From Oleiphilaceae bacterium (lineage in GTDB: Bacteria > Pseudomonadota > Gammaproteobacteria > Pseudomonadales > Oleiphilaceae), in assembly GCA_018334495.1 (NCBI GenBank), contig JAGXLV010000023.1:1-36670 (forward strand): a stretch of 36,670 bases of DNA, in the 5' to 3' direction. Positions 27,609-35,283 of the stretch are shown piece after piece (position 1 is the stretch's first letter; each line of letters begins with the position of its first letter). The translations under genes were made by a program, and so were the position numbers. The notes beneath the pieces were generated by a model, which saw only the letters and a list, made by a program, of their open reading frames with translations, searched no databases and was not told the DNA's origin.

Positions 27609-28877
27609 ATGTTGCAACAAAATCAGCGGAAGCCGGCGCCTCCGGGTTATCATCCGCAGGACAGAAACGAATTTTGCCAACGTCGCCCCCGGAGCCCGAT
27701 TTTGGGGAAGGCGCTCAACCGGCAGGGCAGACTGTTGAAAAAGATGACGTTAATAATAGGGCTGGCACTGTTGATCGCCCTGGTAATCACGTTGACAGCG
27801 AAACCGGTCGCCATCGAGGAGAGACTTGTCGGTATCCAGGTGGCTGCCGAGCTGGACAGCGTTCCGGGCATTCACGATGAGCCGATTGATATTCAGGCTC
27901 TGTTGCTTGATTACCGCGCCAACGAGCGTTTATTTCTGAAAGCCCGCGCCGCCATGCTCGCCCATCCGGATATCGCCCGGAAAATTTTGCCGCTTTACGG
28001 GGCCGAACCGGAATTTCGGGAAATCCTCGCCGAATACGGTGAGCAGGTTCTGCTTCCTATTTACTACTTTCACCAGAATGACGTCTGGTCGGTTGAGGTA
28101 ATGAATCGAACCAATGTGCTGTGGCTCAGTGCCAAAGAGTCGCTGGCCAGTCTTTGGCGAGACTCCCCGCCGCCATCGGCGAGTGGCGGCTCTGAAGCAC
28201 CTGAAACCGACACGACAACCATCAGGCAAGGGCAAGCCCTGTCGCCGGAAGAAAGGGGCTGGTACGCGGTAAATTTTATTCAGCAGGAGGGCCATGATTT
28301 CCTTGGCCAGTTCAGACCCGGGCTGGATGGCCAAGTCGACTGGATAACAACCGAAAGAGTGGTGGAAGGCGTCAGCCAGTTTCTGTCCAGCGGTATCCGT
28401 AATGTTGAGGTCAAGTATCGGGCGGGCGAAGATCTCACCCTTGAAGATGGGGCCTGGCTGGCGGTTGATCTGGCCATTGCCGGCAGTGCCTTCAAGGTCC
28501 TGAAGGCGGGCAGGGCGGTTTCGGCCACCACAAAAAATGCGGGCGTAGCGAGCCGCTCGGCGGCATTGGGAGCACGTCTGACAAGAGCCGGAAGCATGGC
28601 CTCGAAAACCGTCAAGTATGCCAAATGGCCGGTGGCGGCCGGGCTTGCTTACGTGGTGGTCGCCCACCCGGCCTTTATCAGTGATGTGCTTGCCGAGTTG
28701 GCGACGGTGCTGGACCTGCCCGCCTGGCTGGTTCAGTTCACCGGCTGGGCGCTCCTCCTGGCGCCGTTGATTTACCTGGGCAGCTGGGCTTTCCTGCTGC
28801 TTGTCCGCCCCGCCATTCTTGTACTTCGTTCGACGATCGCGCTGCTTTTCTGGCTCAGGGCAAAGCTCAGCCACTAA
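27609..28877 (+). CDS. Unrecognised membrane protein
   Basis: I do not recognise this family. The 422-residue product has a basic N-terminal stretch, one TM at about residues 47-64 (LIIGLALLIALVITLTA), and a soluble middle region with a Ser/Gly/Thr-rich break near PPPSASGGSEAPETDTTT. An Ala-rich segment (WLAVDLAIAGSAFKVLKAGRAVSATT) looks like the hydrophobic hinge seen in some secreted toxins and their carriers. Two or three C-terminal hydrophobic helices end the protein (GLAYVVVAHPAFI, LVQFTGWALLLAPLIYLGSWAFLLLVRPAIL). No catalytic motif is visible. The start is uncertain: ATG at 27609 is 12 bases after the DUF924 gene, while ATG at 27744 lies just before TM1. Neither has a clear ribosome site. 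Confidence 0.75.
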   Translation: MLQQNQRKPAPPGYHPQDRNEFCQRRPRSPILGKALNRQGRLLKKMTLIIGLALLIALVITLTAKPVAIEERLVGIQVAAELDSVPGIHDEPIDIQALLLDYRANERLFLKARAAMLAHPDIARKILPLYGAEPEFREILAEYGEQVLLPIYYFHQNDVWSVEVMNRTNVLWLSAKESLASLWRDSPPPSASGGSEAPETDTTTIRQGQALSPEERGWYAVNFIQQEGHDFLGQFRPGLDGQVDWITTERVVEGVSQFLSSGIRNVEVKYRAGEDLTLEDGAWLAVDLAIAGSAFKVLKAGRAVSATTKNAGVASRSAALGARLTRAGSMASKTVKYAKWPVAAGLAYVVVAHPAFISDVLAELATVLDLPAWLVQFTGWALLLAPLIYLGSWAFLLLVRPAILVLRSTIALLFWLRAKLSH

Positions 28878-28900
28878 AGCCGCGATCGCCGCACCATGTG

Positions 28901-29308
28901 TCAGCTCGCGACCGCCTGGACCCCCGCCTTGGCAATCTGGGCATCCTGATCCGGCTTGACACCGGAAATGCCGACAGTGCCTGCCACTTGCCCTCCGACC
29001 AGAACCGGCACCCCGCCAGTCAGCATACCCTGCAGAGCCGGCGCCGACAGGAAGGCTGTGCGACCGTTATTGATCATGTCTTCAAAGGCCTGGGTTTCAC
29101 GGCGTCCCAAGGCCGCGGAGCGGGCTTTTTCCGTGGCAATGTAAGACCCCATGGCGGGGCAGCCATCGAGCCGGCGCAGCCCCAGAAGATGGCCTCCGTC
29201 ATCGGCCACCGCAACGGTGACGGCCCAGTTATTGGCTTCCGCCTCTTTTTGGGCCGCATCGAGAATGGCGTTGACGTCGTCGAGTGTGAGAACGGATTTG
29301 GTTAGCAT
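28901..29308 (-). CDS. glcG: GlcG/HbpS-family protein of the glycolate operon
   Basis: Small protein of the DUF336 (GlcG/HbpS) family. It is often encoded with glycolate oxidase; related members bind haem, but its role in glycolate use is not settled. The 135-residue product shows the family pattern LTLDDVNAILDAAQKEAEANNWAVTVAVADDGGHLLGLRRLDG, ATEKARSAALGR, and a Gly-rich end (GGVPVLVGGQVAGTVGISGVKPDQD). The start has AAGGA seven bases upstream. It is the last gene of the operon, 54 bases after glcF, and converges on the unrecognised membrane-protein gene. Confidence 0.93.
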   Translation of the reverse strand: MLTKSVLTLDDVNAILDAAQKEAEANNWAVTVAVADDGGHLLGLRRLDGCPAMGSYIATEKARSAALGRRETQAFEDMINNGRTAFLSAPALQGMLTGGVPVLVGGQVAGTVGISGVKPDQDAQIAKAGVQAVAS

Positions 29309-29362
29309 TGATGAATCCTTTTCGTTATTAGGTTTTTGAAATTTCGACTGTGGGCGTGAGGT

Positions 29363-30598
29363 TCAGGGCTTGAGTGCGTCATCGACCACTTCAATCCAGT
29401 GCCTGACCGGTGTCCGGCCGGCGCTGTCGAGATGGGTCTGGCAACCAATATTGGCGGTGACGATCAGTTCCGGGTTGCCGGCCTCCAGGGCGTCCAGCTT
29501 GTTGTCCCGCAACTGTTTGGAAAGTACCGGTTGCGTGACCGAATAGGTGCCCGCCGAGCCGCAGCAAATATGGGCATCGGCCACCGGCGTGAGGCTGAAC
29601 CCGAGACGGGTCAGCACCCCGTCAACCTTACCGGCCAACTTTTGTGCGTGCTGCAATGTGCAGGGGCAATGAAACGCCAGGCGTCGGCTATCGTCGACCG
29701 CAAGTTGATCGAGGTCTTCATCCTGAAGAATTTCCACGAGATCCTTGGCCATCTCGCTGACTTTCCGCGCTTTGAAGGCATACTCCGGGTCATCCGCCAG
29801 CATTTCGGCGTATTCCTTGACGAAGGCGCCGCACCCGCTGGCCGTCTGCACGATGGCTTCGCAGCCATTTTCAATGGCCGGCCACCAGGCGTCAATATTG
29901 GCGCGTATACGGGCTCGGCCTGTTTCCTGGGCGTTGAGATGGAAGTCGATGGCGCCGCAGCAACCGGCTTCGGGCGCCGGCGTCAAACCAATGCCCAGTT
30001 TATCGAATATCCGCGCCGTGGCGGCGTTGGTGTTGGGGGAGAGTCCCGGCTGGACGCAGCCTTCAAGAATCAGCATCTGGCGGGCATGATGTTGGCCATC
30101 GGGGCGTTTGCCGGGGCTCGCTGGCGTGCCTGGCATCTTGTCCCGAATCGCGCCCGGGACTATGGGACGAAATACCATGCCCAGTTTGAGCAGGGCCGTG
30201 AAGCGCCTTGGCTCCACAAGCATTTTGCGCAGGCCAAACCGGAGCAAATGCTCTTTTGGTGTGCGTCCGACACGACGGTCGATCTCAGCGCGACCGATAT
30301 CAAGCAGCTTGTGGTATTCAACGCCCGAGGGGCAGGTGGTCTCGCAGGCCCGGCAGGTGAGGCAGCGGTCCAGGTGCAGTTGGGTCTGTTTGGTCACCTT
30401 GTGGTCGTCTTCGTGGCTTTCCAGCATCTCCTTCATCAGATAGATGCGTCCGCGTGGCCCGTCCAGTTCGTCGCCCAGCAACTGGAATGTGGGACAGGTC
30501 GCATTGCAGAAACCACAATGCACGCAACTGCGTATGACCCTGTCGGCTTCACGGATATGCGGCTTTTGCAGATCGGCTTCGGTGAAACGCGTTTGCAT
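29363..30598 (-). CDS. glcF: Glycolate oxidase iron-sulfur subunit GlcF
   Basis: Electron-transfer subunit of the membrane-linked glycolate oxidase GlcDEF, which turns glycolate to glyoxylate. The 411-residue product (E. coli 407) has two [4Fe-4S] ferredoxin motifs, Cys25-Cys28-Cys31-Cys35 (CVHCGFCNATCP) and Cys79-Cys82-Cys85-Cys89 (CLTCRACETTCP). The two CCG domains have EAGCCGAIDFH and HICCGSAGTY. GGAG precedes the ATG by eight bases. It starts two bases after the glcE stop, so translation is coupled. It is a further Fe-S client in this genome. Confidence 0.96.
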   Translation of the reverse strand: MQTRFTEADLQKPHIREADRVIRSCVHCGFCNATCPTFQLLGDELDGPRGRIYLMKEMLESHEDDHKVTKQTQLHLDRCLTCRACETTCPSGVEYHKLLDIGRAEIDRRVGRTPKEHLLRFGLRKMLVEPRRFTALLKLGMVFRPIVPGAIRDKMPGTPASPGKRPDGQHHARQMLILEGCVQPGLSPNTNAATARIFDKLGIGLTPAPEAGCCGAIDFHLNAQETGRARIRANIDAWWPAIENGCEAIVQTASGCGAFVKEYAEMLADDPEYAFKARKVSEMAKDLVEILQDEDLDQLAVDDSRRLAFHCPCTLQHAQKLAGKVDGVLTRLGFSLTPVADAHICCGSAGTYSVTQPVLSKQLRDNKLDALEAGNPELIVTANIGCQTHLDSAGRTPVRHWIEVVDDALKP

Positions 30599-30600
30599 GA

Positions 30601-31704
30601 TTAAAACTCCGGGTAGAGGCGGCCGGGATTGAATATGCCGTTGGGGTCGAGCTGGGTCTTTAACTGGTGGTGATAACGCGCCATGGTTCGGGTCAGGGGC
30701 GTGAACGGCTCAGTGGTTCCCGGTGTGTAACAGGTGGCATGGCCGCCGGCACGGGTGACGATCTCGCGCAGCGTGTCCGCAGTTATCGTGCTGCGCAGCC
30801 AGCGCTGGGCGCCGGCCCAGTCATAAAGACTGTCGCCGTCCAGCGCCAGGGGCGGAGTGTTGTTGGGCAGGGATACGCGCCACAGTGGCCGTGGGTCGGC
30901 TGGATCGAAGAAGGCCAGACGATGTTCCCGCAGATCCTGCCAGAAACCGGCATCGAGCCGGTCGCCGCCGAGACGGGTCGCGGTCGCCGGTACCGAGCTG
31001 TTGCCGCCTTCAAGCCGAAGGTGCAGGGCGCCGTCGTGGTAGGCCGCCCCGGTTATCGGCAAGGGTTGCCGGCCCCATTCTGCGAAGCGTCGAAGCGCAT
31101 CTTCAAGCGTCATTTCCAACCGTAAGCCAGCGACGGCAGGCGCCTTGGGGAGCACCTTGAAGGACACTTCGGTAATGATGCCGAGCGTGCCCTGAGCCCC
31201 CGTCATCAGGCGGGAAAGATCATAGCCGGCGACGTTTTTCATGACTTCGCCGCCAAAACGCAGCTCTTTGCCCTCATGGCCGATGACCCGGGTGCCGAGA
31301 ACAAAATCCCGGACGCTGCCGGACCAGGGCCGCCGCGGACCGGACAGGCCGCTGGCCACCATGCCGCCCACAGTGGCACTGGCGCCGAAATGTGGCGGTT
31401 CGCAGGGCAGTTGCTGGCCTTCAGCCGCAAGGGCAGCTTCGAGCTGGCTAAGCGGAGTGCCGGCCCTGACGGAAACCACCAGTTCAACGGGGTCGTAATG
31501 GGTGATGCCCGAGTGCTCGGTCAGGGAAATTGCTTGAGCATTTTCCGGCACCGATTGTCGGCCGTAGAAGGCTTTTGTCCCGCCGCCCGTGATTGTGAGG
31601 GGCGTTTTTGCCGCTGTCGCTTCACGCACCTGCTCACAGAGTTCTGCTGCCTTGTCGGTCCCGCTCTCAACGTGCACCCCGTGCTTTTCCTGTTCGTGTT
31701 GCAT
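30601..31704 (-). CDS. glcE: Glycolate oxidase FAD-binding subunit GlcE
   Basis: Second flavin-type subunit of glycolate oxidase. The 367-residue product (E. coli 350) has the FAD-binding type 4 (PCMH) domain: LTITGGGTKAFYGR, then ISLTEHSGITHYDPVELVVSVRAGTPLSQLEAAL and FGASATVGGMVASGLSGPRRPWSGSVRDFVLG, with VMKNVAGYDLSRLMTGAQGTLGIITEV. It ends in the short C-terminal signature GIFNPGRLYPEF. The ATG at 31704 is chosen because an excellent GGAGG lies upstream; the open frame beyond it runs back into glcD. It is 11 bases after glcD. Confidence 0.95.
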   Translation of the reverse strand: MQHEQEKHGVHVESGTDKAAELCEQVREATAAKTPLTITGGGTKAFYGRQSVPENAQAISLTEHSGITHYDPVELVVSVRAGTPLSQLEAALAAEGQQLPCEPPHFGASATVGGMVASGLSGPRRPWSGSVRDFVLGTRVIGHEGKELRFGGEVMKNVAGYDLSRLMTGAQGTLGIITEVSFKVLPKAPAVAGLRLEMTLEDALRRFAEWGRQPLPITGAAYHDGALHLRLEGGNSSVPATATRLGGDRLDAGFWQDLREHRLAFFDPADPRPLWRVSLPNNTPPLALDGDSLYDWAGAQRWLRSTITADTLREIVTRAGGHATCYTPGTTEPFTPLTRTMARYHHQLKTQLDPNGIFNPGRLYPEF

Positions 31705-31715
31705 TCTGCCCTCCT

Positions 31716-33215
31716 TTAAAAGCGCGGTAAGTCGGGGTGGGGCAGCTTGCCATGATGCACATGCATGGCGCCGAACTCGGCACACCGCTGCAGTGTCGGA
31801 ATATTCTTGCCGGGATTGAGTAAGCCCCGGGAATCGAACGCCGCCTTGACCGCATGGAAACTGGTCAGCTCGTCGGGTTTGAACTGGACACACATCTGGT
31901 TGATCTTCTCTCGGCCAACGCCGTGTTCGCCGGTAATGGCACCACCGGCCTCGACACAGAGTTCCAGGATTTTGCCGCCGACCTTTTCCGCCAGTTCAAG
32001 TTCGCCGGGTTTGTTGGCATCGAACAGGATGAGGGGGTGCATGTTGCCGTCACCGGCGTGAAACACGTTGGCCACCGGCAGGCCATGCTCCTCGGAGAGT
32101 GCGGCGATGCCTTTCAGTACGCTGGGCAGCGCGCGCTTTGGAATGGTGCCATCCATGCAGTAATAGTCCGGCGACATTCGTCCCACCGCGGGGAACGCGT
32201 TTTTGCGGCCGGCCCAGAATTTGGCCCGCTCCGCATCATCGCGAGCCAGCTGTATGTCGGTGGCCCCCGCTTTGCGCAGCACGTCCCGAACGGTCTGGCA
32301 GTCGTCATCCACATCCGCTTCCACACCGTCCAGCTCGCACAGCAGTATGGCTTCGGCTTCCACCGGGTAGCCGGCCCGGATGAAATCTTCAGCGGCTCGG
32401 ATAGCCAGGTTATCCATCATTTCAAGGCCGCCAGGAATGATGCCGGCGGCGATGATGTCGCCAACGGCCTTGCCGGCTTTTTCGATGTCGTCAAAGCTGG
32501 CCATCAGAACCTTGGCGACTTCCGGCTTGGGCAGCAGCTTGACAGTGACTTCGGTGATCACGCCGAGCATGCCTTCCGAGCCGGTGAACAGCGCCAGCAG
32601 GTCAAACCCCGGGGCGTCGAAAGCATCGGAACCCAGGGTCATCCGCTCGCCTTCGATGGTGATGACATTCACTTTCAGCACATTATGGACCGTCAAGCCG
32701 TATTTGAGGCAATGCACGCCGCCGGCGTTTTCGGCCACGTTACCGCCGATTGAACAGGCGATCTGGGAGGAGGGGTCCGGCGCATAATAGAGATTGTAGG
32801 GCGCCGCCGCTTCTGAAATAGCCAGGTTGCGCACCCCCGGCTGAACCTTGGCGGTGCGGGCGTCCGGGTCGACGTCGAGAATGCGCGAAAACCGCGACAT
32901 GACCAACAGTACCCCCTGTTCCAGTGGCAGGGCGCCGCCGGAGAGGCCCGTGCCGGCGCCCCGGGTCACAACGGGTACGCCCATTTCAAAGCAGACCCGC
33001 ATCAGATTCTCAATCTGCTCAAGCGTGTCCGGCATGGCCACCAGCATCGGCAGGACCCGATAAGCGGAGAGACCGTCGCACTCGAAAGGCCGAAGGTCTT
33101 CCTCACGGTGAAGCAGTTTCATGTCAGGCACACTGGTTTGCAGCCGATCAAGCACACTGGCTTTGTCGTTGAGCGCCAGCGCGCCATCCAGACGTTCGTC
33201 GTAGAGGATATTCAT
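31716..33215 (-). CDS. glcD: Glycolate oxidase FAD-linked catalytic subunit GlcD
   Basis: Catalytic flavoprotein that oxidises glycolate (and D-lactate in some members) to the 2-keto acid. The 499-residue product equals E. coli GlcD in length. It shows the FAD type 4 domain: VPVVTRGAGTGLSGGALPLEQGVLLVMSRF, SIGGNVAENAGGVHCLKYGLTVHNVL, LFTGSEGMLGVITEVTVKLLPKPE. The C-terminal FAD-oxidase part follows, with NVFHAGDGNMHPLILFD, the metal-binding GGAITGEHGVGREK and the end LNPGKNIPTL. GGGGAG is seven bases before the ATG. It is the first gene of glcDEFG. The 257-base gap to divergent glcC holds a GntR-type operator. Confidence 0.96.
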   Translation of the reverse strand: MNILYDERLDGALALNDKASVLDRLQTSVPDMKLLHREEDLRPFECDGLSAYRVLPMLVAMPDTLEQIENLMRVCFEMGVPVVTRGAGTGLSGGALPLEQGVLLVMSRFSRILDVDPDARTAKVQPGVRNLAISEAAAPYNLYYAPDPSSQIACSIGGNVAENAGGVHCLKYGLTVHNVLKVNVITIEGERMTLGSDAFDAPGFDLLALFTGSEGMLGVITEVTVKLLPKPEVAKVLMASFDDIEKAGKAVGDIIAAGIIPGGLEMMDNLAIRAAEDFIRAGYPVEAEAILLCELDGVEADVDDDCQTVRDVLRKAGATDIQLARDDAERAKFWAGRKNAFPAVGRMSPDYYCMDGTIPKRALPSVLKGIAALSEEHGLPVANVFHAGDGNMHPLILFDANKPGELELAEKVGGKILELCVEAGGAITGEHGVGREKINQMCVQFKPDELTSFHAVKAAFDSRGLLNPGKNIPTLQRCAEFGAMHVHHGKLPHPDLPRF

Positions 33216-33290
33216 TAATTACTCCCCGATTCTTTGGTCACATGTGTCTAATCTGCTGTTTTTGGCCAAGGCTGTCCAGAGCGAGGGGCG

Positions 33291-33303
33291 CTGGTCTGAC
33301 CAG
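33291..33303. promoter_or_regulatory. GlcC-type operator between glcD and glcC
   Basis: CTGGTCTGACCAG, a palindrome perfect apart from its central base. Its TGGT-N3-ACCA core is the known binding pattern for the PdhR/LldR/GlcC group of FadR-family regulators. It lies 76 bases upstream of glcD and 170 bases upstream of glcC, a position that suits activation of glcD. Binding by the adjacent GlcC is inference. Confidence 0.7.
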
Positions 33304-33309
33304 TACCTG

Positions 33310-33329
33310 ACCCACGCTCAGGCGTGGGT
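33310..33329. repeat. Perfect 8-bp hairpin next to the glc operator
   Basis: ACCCACGC (33310-33317), TCAG, GCGTGGGT (33322-33329). It begins 7 bases from the TGGT-N3-ACCA site and is followed by the palindrome GAGCGCTC (33331-33338). There is no T-tract on either side, so a terminator is unlikely. It may be a further protein-binding site or a leader structure of glcC. Confidence 0.5.
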
Positions 33330-33472
33330 TGAGCGCTCTTGACTGGCTTTCGGAGGTTCTTTCAACGTACTCTTCTTATCCCGGGCAATCCCGGTTATAA
33401 GGGTTACCGTGTGAAATCAGTCACCCGGTACCCTGAAGTCACTGAAGTGGAGGTCTGTCAAGCGATAGCCCG

Positions 33473-34204
33473 ATGGAAAAAAAGCTGCTGTCTACATCTC
33501 AAGCCATCGCTCACAGGCTGGAAAACCTGATTCTGGACGGTAGCCTTGCGCCGGAGCAGAAAATGGCGTCTGAGCGGCAACTTGCGTCGAGTCTGAGGGT
33601 ATCACGATCGGTAATCCGTGAAGCCCTTCATGAACTTCAGGGGCGCGGGGTAATCGAAACCCGACACGGTCAGGGCTCTTTTGTGGCGCGCATCCTGCCG
33701 GAGCCGGAGGATGAAAGTCCTTTGATGCAGCTGTTTTTCGGCCACTCCCGAACGCTGTACGACCTGTTTGAAGTTCGTGAGCAACTGGAGGGACAGGCAT
33801 CCTTTCTGGCCGCTCAGCGCGCCACTGACAAAGACCGCTACCTGATCACCAAGGCCTTCAATGCCATGGAGGAGGCGGATCCCCTGACCAATGCGGATCT
33901 CGATCACGCCTTCCATCGGGCCATCGTCAATGCCTCACACAATCCGGTGCTCGTGCATGTGCTGGACAGCCTCAAGACACTGATGCTGCATTCCGTTCAT
34001 GCCTCGGTGTCAAACCTCAGTCACCGAGCCTCCTTCAAACAACAGATCGACAAGCATCACCGGCGCATCTATCAAGCGATCATGAATGGCCAGGCCGCTG
34101 CCGCGCAGAAAGCAGCAGCGGGTCATGTTGCCCAGGTCCGCGAGGCGTTGCGTAAGATCGAAGAGGAAGAGAAAAGCATCATCCGAGCGGCGGTCGAAGA
34201 GTAG
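33473..34204 (+). CDS. glcC: FadR/GntR-family regulator, probable GlcC
   Basis: Likely glycolate-responsive regulator of the divergent glcDEFG operon. The 243-residue product (E. coli GlcC 254) has an N-terminal GntR winged helix at about residues 8-75 (IAHRLENLILDGSLAPEQKMASERQLASSLRVSRSVIREALHELQGRGVIETRHGQGSFV). A helical FCD ligand domain follows from about residue 95 (LYDLFEVREQLEGQASFLAAQ, DLDHAFHRAIVNASHNPVLVHVL, KHHRRIYQAIMNG), in which the Asp and His residues expected for metal-carboxylate binding are seen. The assignment to GlcC rather than LldR or PdhR rests on the location. Confidence 0.9.
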   Translation: MEKKLLSTSQAIAHRLENLILDGSLAPEQKMASERQLASSLRVSRSVIREALHELQGRGVIETRHGQGSFVARILPEPEDESPLMQLFFGHSRTLYDLFEVREQLEGQASFLAAQRATDKDRYLITKAFNAMEEADPLTNADLDHAFHRAIVNASHNPVLVHVLDSLKTLMLHSVHASVSNLSHRASFKQQIDKHHRRIYQAIMNGQAAAAQKAAAGHVAQVREALRKIEEEEKSIIRAAVEE

Positions 34205-34238
34205 GAATTCGTGGGTTAACACAATGTCTAAAAAGGGC

Positions 34239-34266
34239 TTGACGGTACGAAGTGAATCCGTACAAT
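34239..34266 (+). promoter_or_regulatory. Promoter of tRNA-Gly
   Basis: TTGACG (34239-34244), a 16-base spacer, then TACAAT (34261-34266), followed by the GC-rich GCGTCC. It lies 16 bases before the tRNA-Gly 5' end, implying a very short leader. Confidence 0.75.
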
Positions 34267-34282
34267 GCGTCCTCGTTGTCAA

Positions 34283-34357
34283 GCGGGAATAGCTCAGTGG
34301 TAGAGCACAACCTTGCCAAGGTTGGGGTCGCGAGTTCGAATCTCGTTTCCCGCTCCA
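34283..34357 (+). tRNA. tRNA-Gly (anticodon GCC)
   Basis: GCGGGAA acceptor stem pairs with TTCCCGC, D-loop AGCTCAGTGGTAGAGC, anticodon stem CAACC with GGTTG and loop TTGCCAA (anticodon GCC), T-arm CGAGTTCGAATCTCG, discriminator T and an encoded CCA. It is 75 nt, a single gene with its own promoter and terminator. Confidence 0.97.
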
Positions 34358-34364
34358 GAATTCT

Positions 34365-34394
34365 AAAACCCAGCTCCCATAGCTGGGTTTTTTC
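34365..34394 (+). terminator. Intrinsic terminator of tRNA-Gly
   Basis: AAAACCCAGCT (34365-34375), a five-base loop CCCAT, AGCTGGGTTTT (34381-34391) and further T residues. This 11-bp perfect stem with a T-tract begins eight bases after the tRNA CCA. Confidence 0.92.
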
Positions 34395-34477
34395 GTTCCG
34401 GGCTGCCCATCGACACGACCAATGTCAATCTCGCGTATACTCCTGCTGTATTGAAAGATTCCGCAGGTAGCCAGCTT

Positions 34478-35266
34478 ATGCAGATTCAGTCGCTTTTTTG
34501 TTACCCCGTCAAGTCGCTCCCTGGGATTCAGGTCGACCGGCTTATGTTGGATGATTTCGGGCCACAGGGGGATCGGCGCTGGATGATTACGGATCCGCTC
34601 GGACGTTTCATTACGCAGCGTACTCACCCTGAGCTGGCCCGTGTTGCGGTGGATCTCGATGCCGTTGGCGCTGTCAGTATTGACGTTCCGCTGCAGGGTG
34701 TTTTTACCCTGCGAGTTGGGCATGAGGGTCGCAATGTCACGATTTGGGATGACTGGATCGGGGCAACCCGGGCGGATCCCGGCCCGGCGGAGGCCCTGAG
34801 CCGGTTTCTCGACACGCCAGTGGACCTTGTTTACATGCCTTCGGAGACCTTTCGGCCGGTGGACCGGGTTTGGGTGAAGGAGCGTCGGCGGGTCAGTTTC
34901 GCTGACGGGTTTCCCTTTCTGGTGGTGAACCAGGCATCAGCAGAGGAACTCGGCGGCAGGTTGGGGCGTCCTGTGGATATGCGGCGATTTCGGCCCAATA
35001 TCGTGGTGTCCGGTGCCAAAGCCTGGGCTGAGGACGGCTGGTCCGGCCTGGTAACAGGCAATGTTCGGCTTGATCTGGTGAAGCCCTGCTCCCGTTGCGT
35101 GATGACCACCGTAGACCCGGAGCAGGGTATAAATGATCCCGATCAGCAACCGCTCCGCATGTTGGCGACCTATCGTAACCGGGTAAGCGGGATTATGTTC
35201 GGCAAGAACGGGGTCCACACGGGAGAAGGCCCCCTCAGGGTGGGCGATTCCGTTTCATTGACTTAA
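34478..35266 (+). CDS. MOSC domain protein (YcbX-like, without a ferredoxin domain)
   Basis: Molybdenum-cofactor sulfurase C-terminal-type protein, probably binding sulfurated Moco for reduction of N-hydroxylated compounds, as E. coli YcbX does. The 262-residue product has the N-terminal MOSC beta-barrel (QIQSLFCYPVKSLPGIQVDRLMLDDFGPQGDRRWMITD, FITQRTHPELARV) and the MOSC domain (FADGFPFLVVNQASAEELGGRLGRPVDMRRFRPNIVVSG). In the MOSC domain KPCSRCVMTTVDPEQG holds Cys204 and Cys207, one of which is the expected Moco ligand. YcbX of E. coli has an added C-terminal [2Fe-2S] ferredoxin; here the protein stops before it. The start ATG at 34478 begins with the family N-terminus; the ribosome site is weak. 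Confidence 0.92.
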   Translation: MQIQSLFCYPVKSLPGIQVDRLMLDDFGPQGDRRWMITDPLGRFITQRTHPELARVAVDLDAVGAVSIDVPLQGVFTLRVGHEGRNVTIWDDWIGATRADPGPAEALSRFLDTPVDLVYMPSETFRPVDRVWVKERRRVSFADGFPFLVVNQASAEELGGRLGRPVDMRRFRPNIVVSGAKAWAEDGWSGLVTGNVRLDLVKPCSRCVMTTVDPEQGINDPDQQPLRMLATYRNRVSGIMFGKNGVHTGEGPLRVGDSVSLT

Positions 35267-35283
35267 ACAGGAGTATTTAACGA

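Noticed and set aside
29399..30604. Open frame of 401 codons on the plus strand across glcF
   Set aside because: Antisense to a clear glcF; low-complexity Gly/Ala/Arg composition and no domain.
31705..31893. N-terminal extension of glcE into glcD
   Set aside because: The extension is not homologous, and GGAGG stands right before the internal ATG at 31704.
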